This document shows, in pieces, positions 14,316 to 17,088 of a stretch of DNA of 17,088 nt (its first letter is position 1; every line of letters starts with the position of its first letter). The notes under the pieces are model-generated. The model made no database searches. It saw only the letters and a list, made by a program, of their open reading frames with translations, and was not told the DNA's origin. The stretch comes from Fibrobacterales bacterium (GTDB lineage: Bacteria > Fibrobacterota > Fibrobacteria > Fibrobacterales > Fibrobacteraceae): contig BNUP01000042.1 of the NCBI GenBank assembly GCA_025997455.1, positions 1 through 17,088 of the forward strand. Direction: 5' to 3'. Made by a program: the position numbers and the translations under genes.

Positions 14316-14625
14316 AATCGTTTGCGGGTTTTACGCTACCCCCTCATTCGTTACCGATTAATGTATCACTCAACATTGCAAGTCGAACCGTCCGCCCACC
14401 CTTTTTGGAAAATGCACTTCTTCGTCATTCTGCGATGAACGCTCGTAGGACACTGACCCGAAGCCGCAAGGTGAGAAAAATGGACTGTTTTGTTCGTCTT
14501 TGCGGGCACCGACCCGCAATCTCCAAAATAATCCTTATTTGTGCAAGTTACGGAAAATTATTACTCATTCTGCTAGTTTCCTGCTATCGCAGGGTCAAGG
14601 TTCGCCCTGCCGCTTGGCAACGCAG
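14316..14625. other. Non-coding stretch with degenerate palindromes, no gene seen
   Basis: Part of the 521-base gap between the MFS gene and the AT-rich operon. Open frames here have no ribosome site, no recognisable protein and cross repeat DNA, so I call no gene. It contains TTGCGGG (14500-14506), loop CACCGA, CCCGCAA (14513-14519), and a CGTCATTCTGCG/CCGCAATCTCC-type pair resembling dispersed intergenic repeats of other bacteria. The composition is still like the core genome; the switch to AT-rich DNA comes at about 14690. Confidence 0.45.
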
Positions 14626-14680
14626 AACTTACGAGTGCTAAAGCACTCTTGCAAAGAAAGCCAAACTATTTGCTTTCTTT
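14626..14680 (+). repeat. Two-hairpin direct repeat R1
   Basis: 24 bases (14626-14649, AACTTACGAGTGCTAAAGCACTCT) are reproduced exactly at 16633-16656. First hairpin: GAGTGCT, AA, AGCACTC (14633-14648). Second hairpin: AAAGAAAGC (14653-14661) with GCTTTCTTT (14672-14680). The second stem differs in sequence from R2 but keeps its base pairing. It lies directly before the promoter of the AT-rich operon. Confidence 0.8.
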
Positions 14681-14708
14681 GGATATGAAAATTTTCTTAC
14701 CGATACCA

Positions 14709-14737
14709 TTGCAGGGTGCGGAAAAATTTTCTATATT
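14709..14737 (+). promoter_or_regulatory. Putative sigma-70 promoter of the AT-rich operon
   Basis: TTGCAG (14709-14714), spacer of exactly 17 bases, TATATT (14732-14737). Transcription would begin near 14744, 27 bases before the first ORF. The -35 overlaps the ATTGCAGGG block that also follows repeat R2. Confidence 0.55.
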
Positions 14738-14770
14738 TTACTCTATCTTAATAAGATTTTGAGGAGCAAT

Positions 14771-14863
14771 ATGAAACAAAATGTTTCTTTTTTGTTGTGC
14801 TGGTCACAAGTTGATCTAGTGGGTAATTCTTATTCAAAATTAAAGGAGTTATCAAATGGGTAA
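14771..14863 (+). CDS. 30-residue ORF, possible leader peptide of the AT-rich operon
   Basis: ATG 14771 is preceded by a strong ribosome site GAGGAG (14761-14766, 4-nt spacer) and sits just downstream of a plausible promoter. It encodes 30 residues with a hydrophobic N-terminal part (NVSFLLCW) and ends with TAA at 14861-14863, overlapping the first 8 bases of the next ORF. That overlap, plus an internal AAGGAG for the next gene, looks like translational coupling. I do not recognise the peptide. It could be a leader peptide, a small functional protein, or the relic of a shortened gene. The call rests on the ribosome site and position, not on homology. Confidence 0.5.
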   Translation: MKQNVSFLLCWSQVDLVGNSYSKLKELSNG

Positions 14864-15044
14864 TAAAGATTCCGTTACATTGAAAGTGTTTGATATCCTC
14901 AAAAGATATAGTTCTTCATCCAAAGAAGAACAAAAAATTCTATCTAAGGAATTAGAAGACTTAAACAAGTTGGATAATAGCGAGATTTCTATTAGTCAAG
15001 TTACTTTTGGTTTGCATGGCAATAAAAAATTGTCTTTTTGCTAG
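14856..15044 (+). CDS. Hypothetical 62-aa protein, AT-rich operon
   Basis: I do not recognise this protein. ATG 14856 has an AAGGAG ribosome site 8 nt upstream, inside the preceding small ORF. Residues 6-40 look helical and charged (KVFDILKRYSSSSKEEQKILSKELEDL), the C-terminal third looks more strand-like, and it ends in a cysteine. No signal peptide or membrane segment. It is separated by 19 nt from the 171-aa gene and shares its low-GC codon use (mostly AAA, GAA, ATT, TTA), unlike the MFS gene upstream. The small size and helix-rich charged front could suit an antitoxin or adaptor, but no DNA-binding or toxin motif is visible. Confidence 0.65.
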   Translation: MGNKDSVTLKVFDILKRYSSSSKEEQKILSKELEDLNKLDNSEISISQVTFGLHGNKKLSFC

Positions 15045-15063
15045 TATAAATTAGGGTAAAAAA

Positions 15064-15579
15064 GTGAAAAAAGAAAAATTTCATGAAATTTGGAAGGGGG
15101 TGGTAATCCCTTTAATTGAAGATAAAGACCTTATCGCAAAAATTGATAAATTAGAAGAAGAGGTGTATGCGAAATACGAGGAAAAAAACAAATATTTCCA
15201 TAGCATTATGATAAATAAAGAAGATTGTAAAACAGATAGACATAAAATTAGTGCCGCTTTTTATGTTGCTTTTGTTGATGTAACTAAAAACATCTTTAAA
15301 GAAAACGATACTCTATTATTGGTTACTCACGAGATTGCTTTTAATGTGGCGATTTCTGTAATAGAATCTTTTATTATTGCGGATGAAAATACTAACGAAT
15401 TTATTCGCAAAGAAATAAACAAATGCGGTATAGATCTAGATGAGGAATATAAAAAATACACAATTAAGGAATTTTTTCATGCCCATAAAGCAAACGAATT
15501 ATCACCTGTATTGTTAGCCAATATTTTTTATTCTATAGAAAATAATTTTAAAAAGAGATTAATAGTCGTATGCCAATAG
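15064..15579 (+). CDS. Hypothetical 171-aa protein (paralogue-like pair, first member)
   Basis: I do not recognise a named family. The start is GTG 15064 with AGGG about 8 nt upstream; no ATG gives a better start. It looks soluble and all-helical: a charged N-terminal coil (about 1-45), then DRHKISAAFYVAF (58-70), HEIAFNVAISVIESF (89-103) and a C-terminal helix LSPVLLANIFYSIEN. These three landmarks have counterparts in the same order in the next gene (VHIAACFVKNF, SKIALSVALKIIE, LDIRMIELVLRNL), so the two are probably diverged duplicates. The last 10 bases overlap the next gene's start. Codon use is strongly AT-biased relative to the flanking core genes, suggesting transfer. An H-K-I-x-A-A helix is a pattern I associate loosely with uncharacterised accessory proteins; no activity can be inferred. 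Confidence 0.72.
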   Translation: MKKEKFHEIWKGVVIPLIEDKDLIAKIDKLEEEVYAKYEEKNKYFHSIMINKEDCKTDRHKISAAFYVAFVDVTKNIFKENDTLLLVTHEIAFNVAISVIESFIIADENTNEFIRKEINKCGIDLDEEYKKYTIKEFFHAHKANELSPVLLANIFYSIENNFKKRLIVVCQ

Positions 15580-16031
15580 TCATTATTCAGAAAATTATGG
15601 ATACTTTGAAAGAAGAAATATCAAGTGAAAATGATATTGCTTTTGCTATTGCTAAGGATCCTTGTTGTAAAATTATTTTTTATGAAAAAAACTCTGAACA
15701 AGATTTAAAGATTAGAATTGAGAACTCAATAACTGACGACTCTACAATGGTACATATAGCCGCTTGTTTTGTAAAGAATTTTATTTATAAAATGAGAAAT
15801 AAATTTCCACTAAAGTTTGTAGAAGCAATCGGAATATATGAAATGTCAAATGAGATAGAAGAATATTTTATTTCTAAAATTGCTTTGTCGGTTGCTCTAA
15901 AAATAATTGAAGTTGAGAAAAACTCAATTAATTTCGATGAAACGAGAAAAGGATTATTGCGCGCTTACAGAGAAGGAAAATTAGATATTCGTATGATAGA
16001 ACTAGTTCTAAGAAACCTCAAAATTCCGTAG
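15570..16031 (+). CDS. Hypothetical 153-aa protein (paralogue-like pair, second member)
   Basis: I do not recognise a named family. ATG 15570 overlaps the previous stop by 10 bases, implying coupling; ATG 15597 is an alternative start nine codons in. It is predicted soluble and mostly helical, with KEEISSENDIAFAIAKD near the N-terminus, MVHIAACFVKNF (60-71), SKIALSVALKIIE (102-114) and KLDIRMIELVLRNLKIP at the C-terminus, matching the order of landmarks in the 171-aa neighbour, with about 10 more residues between the first two helices. The histidine of the first motif is kept, shifted by one position. The final 20 bases form the start of dispersed repeat B, so the repeat border falls inside the gene end. 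AT-rich codon use as in its neighbour. Confidence 0.72.
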   Translation: MPIVIIQKIMDTLKEEISSENDIAFAIAKDPCCKIIFYEKNSEQDLKIRIENSITDDSTMVHIAACFVKNFIYKMRNKFPLKFVEAIGIYEMSNEIEEYFISKIALSVALKIIEVEKNSINFDETRKGLLRAYREGKLDIRMIELVLRNLKIP

Positions 16032-16140
16032 AAGCACGATTTTCGCAAAATTAGAGTTTTTAGAGACAACGGCGAACCACTTGAATTTGCACAAAAACAC
16101 GGTTCGCCAATGTCGCTTAGCAAGCACAGACTACCTCTTA
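16012..16140 (+). repeat. About 130-bp dispersed repeat, copy B (plus strand)
   Basis: Counterpart of 12055-12188 in inverted orientation. Shared landmarks in order: GAAACCTC (16012), GAGTTTTTAGAGAC (16054-16067), ACGGCGA, AATTTGCAC, GTTCGCC, GTCGCTT, CTACCTCTTA (16131-16140). Here GGCGAACC (16071-16078) and GGTTCGCC (16101-16108) form a perfect 8-bp stem; in copy A the stem is weaker but still possible. It begins inside the last codons of the 153-aa gene and ends 2 bases before the TfoX-like gene's stop, filling the whole gap between convergent genes. Confidence 0.7.
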
Positions 16141-16141
16141 C

Positions 16142-16420
16142 CTAAGTTAGTTTATGCTTACTATAAAATAATTTTAATTCTCGTTTTGTCTCTTCTGATA
16201 AATCTTTATGTTTAATGCCTTGAATCGCACCTTCAAGTGCATACAATTTGCAAATGCAAGTCGAAGGATCAATGTTTTTGATTTTCAACCAAGCATTGCA
16301 ACTGCCGACTTTTTCCAATTCAGTCAAAGTTTTTACTCCGACTTCATTCAATTGTCGTTCAATTTCCCGCCCTATATTCGGCAATTTCGATAATTCACCC
16401 GTGCATTTGTCAAACGGCAT
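16142..16420 (-). CDS. TfoX C-terminal-domain protein
   Basis: 92 aa from ATG 16420, with GAGG 5 nt upstream; a GTG at 16495 opens the same frame but has a poorly spaced ribosome site. The sequence is a stand-alone TfoX C-terminal domain: LSKLPNIGREIERQLNEVGVKTLTELEKVGSCNAWLKIK (helix-hairpin-helix-like), then DPSTCICKLYALEGAIQGIKHKDLSEETKRELKLF, the family's standard ending. The TfoX/Sxy C-domain is related to helix-hairpin-helix DNA-binding folds; full-length TfoX controls competence genes together with CRP, but single-domain versions are common and of unknown role. It lacks the TfoX N-terminal domain. It faces the AT-rich operon across repeat B and is preceded by three tandem repeats that cover its upstream region. 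Confidence 0.88.
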   Translation of the reverse strand: MPFDKCTGELSKLPNIGREIERQLNEVGVKTLTELEKVGSCNAWLKIKNIDPSTCICKLYALEGAIQGIKHKDLSEETKRELKLFYSKHKLT

Positions 16421-16466
16421 AAAAACCTCGCGGATTAACAATTGGCTGTAATGTAGAAACTTTGCA

Positions 16467-16638
16467 TTGCCGCCATTGTATATACAGATTATCACAACTC
16501 CTTTTTAATTGGGCGGCTATACTTATTGCCACTACTATTTATACAGATTATCTCATTTTTTTACAAGTGAGTGGCTATACTTATTGTCCGCCATTATTCA
16601 TACAGTTTATCTCAATTTTCACTCAATACTCTAACTTA
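16467..16638. repeat. Three tandem repeats of 55-59 bp
   Basis: Units 16467-16525, 16526-16583 and 16584-16638. Each begins TTG(C/T)C, has an (A/T)TA or CATACAG(A/T)TTATC block near the middle and the first two end with (G/C)GGCTATACTTA; the third ends CTAACTTA and runs into repeat R2. They lie 46-218 bases upstream of the TfoX-like start and are imperfect. Iteron-like or operator-like array; which one cannot be seen. On the minus strand each unit contains a TATA-type hexamer but no matching -35. Confidence 0.75.
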
Positions 16639-16684
16639 CGAGTGCTAAAGCACTCTCTCTCCGAAAGCCAAACTCTTGGCTTTC
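16633..16684 (+). repeat. Two-hairpin direct repeat R2
   Basis: Exact 24-base match to R1 (16633-16656), with GAGTGCT, AA, AGCACTC at 16640-16655. Second hairpin GAAAGCCAA (16663-16671), loop ACTC, TTGGCTTTC (16676-16684), a 9-bp stem. Followed by ATTGCAGGGG, also similar to the sequence after R1. Confidence 0.8.
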
Positions 16685-16689
16685 AGTAT

Positions 16690-16815
16690 TGCAGGGGTAT
16701 AATAGGGTGTAGGGTGTGAGGAATAGAGTGTAAAGGGCTTCTCCCAACTCTATTCTTTACTCTCTACTCTCTACTCTTTACACTGCACTCTTTACACTCT
16801 CAACTTTTTCTACCT
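16690..16815 (+). repeat. C/T/A-rich intergenic leader repeat, copy iv
   Basis: Contains AGGGTGTAGGGTGTGAGG (here the G-rich form lies on the plus strand), then CTCTACTCTCTACTC, TTTACACTGCACTC and TTTACACTCTCAAC, and the terminal TTTCTACCTTCACC (16807-16820), 8 bases before the last gene. TATAAT at 16697-16702 with TTGGCT 16 bases upstream could be a promoter. It is the last part of a 408-base gap (16421-16828) filled entirely by repeats. Confidence 0.65.
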
Positions 16816-16828
16816 TCACCTTGTGAGT

Positions 16829-17088
16829 ATGGATTTATTTTTTGATAAGGTTGGCAGGGTGGGGTCGCTGTTTTGGTTGCCCGCGGTTTTGTGGTTGGCG
16901 TATTTTTTTTGGAGCAAATTTTTGAGTTATCCGCAGGATTTGGAAAAACGGATTAAGCAGGGGAAGGTGTGGTTATATATGCCGAGAATGTGGCAGGGGC
17001 GGCGGAAGGCGGTGTCTAAAGCGGGTGCGGCGGTGTTTTTTGTGTCTGGGGTAGTGTTTTTTGCGAGTTCAATATATTTTTTTGCGAT
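16829..17088 (+). CDS. N-terminal part of an unrecognised membrane protein (3' truncated)
   Basis: Open frame from ATG 16829 to the window end, at least 86 residues; GTG 16823 is an in-frame alternative and no clear ribosome site is present. The first hydrophobic stretch is at about residues 13-32 (LFWLPAVLWLAYFFW), followed by a basic loop with KRIKQGK and PRMWQGRRKAVSK, then a second hydrophobic segment from about 66 (AAVFFVSGVVFFAS). This is the start of an inner-membrane protein with at least two helices, positive loop inside. I do not recognise the family. It is preceded immediately by leader repeat iv, as other real genes in this window are, and core-like codon use returns, so I believe it is a genuine gene. 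Confidence 0.65.
   Translation, partial: MDLFFDKVGRVGSLFWLPAVLWLAYFFWSKFLSYPQDLEKRIKQGKVWLYMPRMWQGRRKAVSKAGAAVFFVSGVVFFASSIYFFA

Noticed and set aside
14405..14688. Two open frames of 78 and 62 codons after the MFS gene
   Set aside because: No ribosome sites, unlike any protein I know, and they run through degenerate palindromes and repeat R1.
16467..16638. CRISPR array
   Set aside because: Only three imperfect units that abut with no unique spacers; variation is spread over the whole unit and no cas genes are present.

Overview
The window reads as a typical bacterial chromosome segment of moderate GC. It holds about ten recognisable conserved genes (roughly 1-14250) and one clearly AT-rich, accessory-looking block (about 14700-16650). 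The gene set suggests a Gram-negative, probably anaerobic or fermentative organism: periplasmic thiol reductase, succinate/acetate-type CoA transferase, flagellar/type III export FliJ-like protein, ZapA, and sigma-54-driven glnK-amtB. I lean weakly towards Fibrobacterota or a relative, but nothing here proves it. I saw no tRNA, rRNA, CRISPR array, transposase or integrase.

Layout. 2-1735: 3' part of a DsbD/ScsB-type transmembrane thiol:disulfide interchange protein, followed 4 nt later by a cation diffusion facilitator. 2838-4331: acetyl-CoA hydrolase/succinate CoA-transferase family gene. 4654-5734: tight trio of a small coiled-coil protein (ZapB-like in context), ZapA and FliJ. On the minus strand, 8350-5628: ABC-F ATPase followed by an MscS channel whose 3' end overlaps fliJ antisense by 107 bp. 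8837-10521: glnK-amtB behind a textbook sigma-54 promoter, closed by a strong terminator. 11980-10727 (minus): SstT-like Na+/serine-threonine symporter. 12390-14249: MFS exporter fused to a C-terminal CBS pair. 14771-16031: AT-rich operon of four unrecognised ORFs (30, 62, 171 and 153 aa), the last two apparently distant homologues of each other. 16420-16142 (minus): TfoX C-terminal-domain protein. From 16829: start of an unrecognised membrane protein cut by the window edge.

The non-coding DNA is unusually structured. Four intergenic regions carry a related C/T/A-rich leader repeat that always lies just upstream of a gene, with the pyrimidine-rich strand as coding strand. An imperfect repeat of about 130 bp occurs in opposite orientations at 12055-12188 and 16012-16140. 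A two-hairpin direct repeat occurs at 14626-14680 and 16633-16684, bracketing the AT-rich operon and the TfoX-like gene. Three tandem units of about 58 bp lie upstream of the TfoX-like gene.

The best candidate for an undescribed system is the AT-rich operon with its nested repeats. It has its own promoter, overlapping or coupled ORFs, a diverged protein pair and repeat borders, but no function can be assigned from sequence alone.
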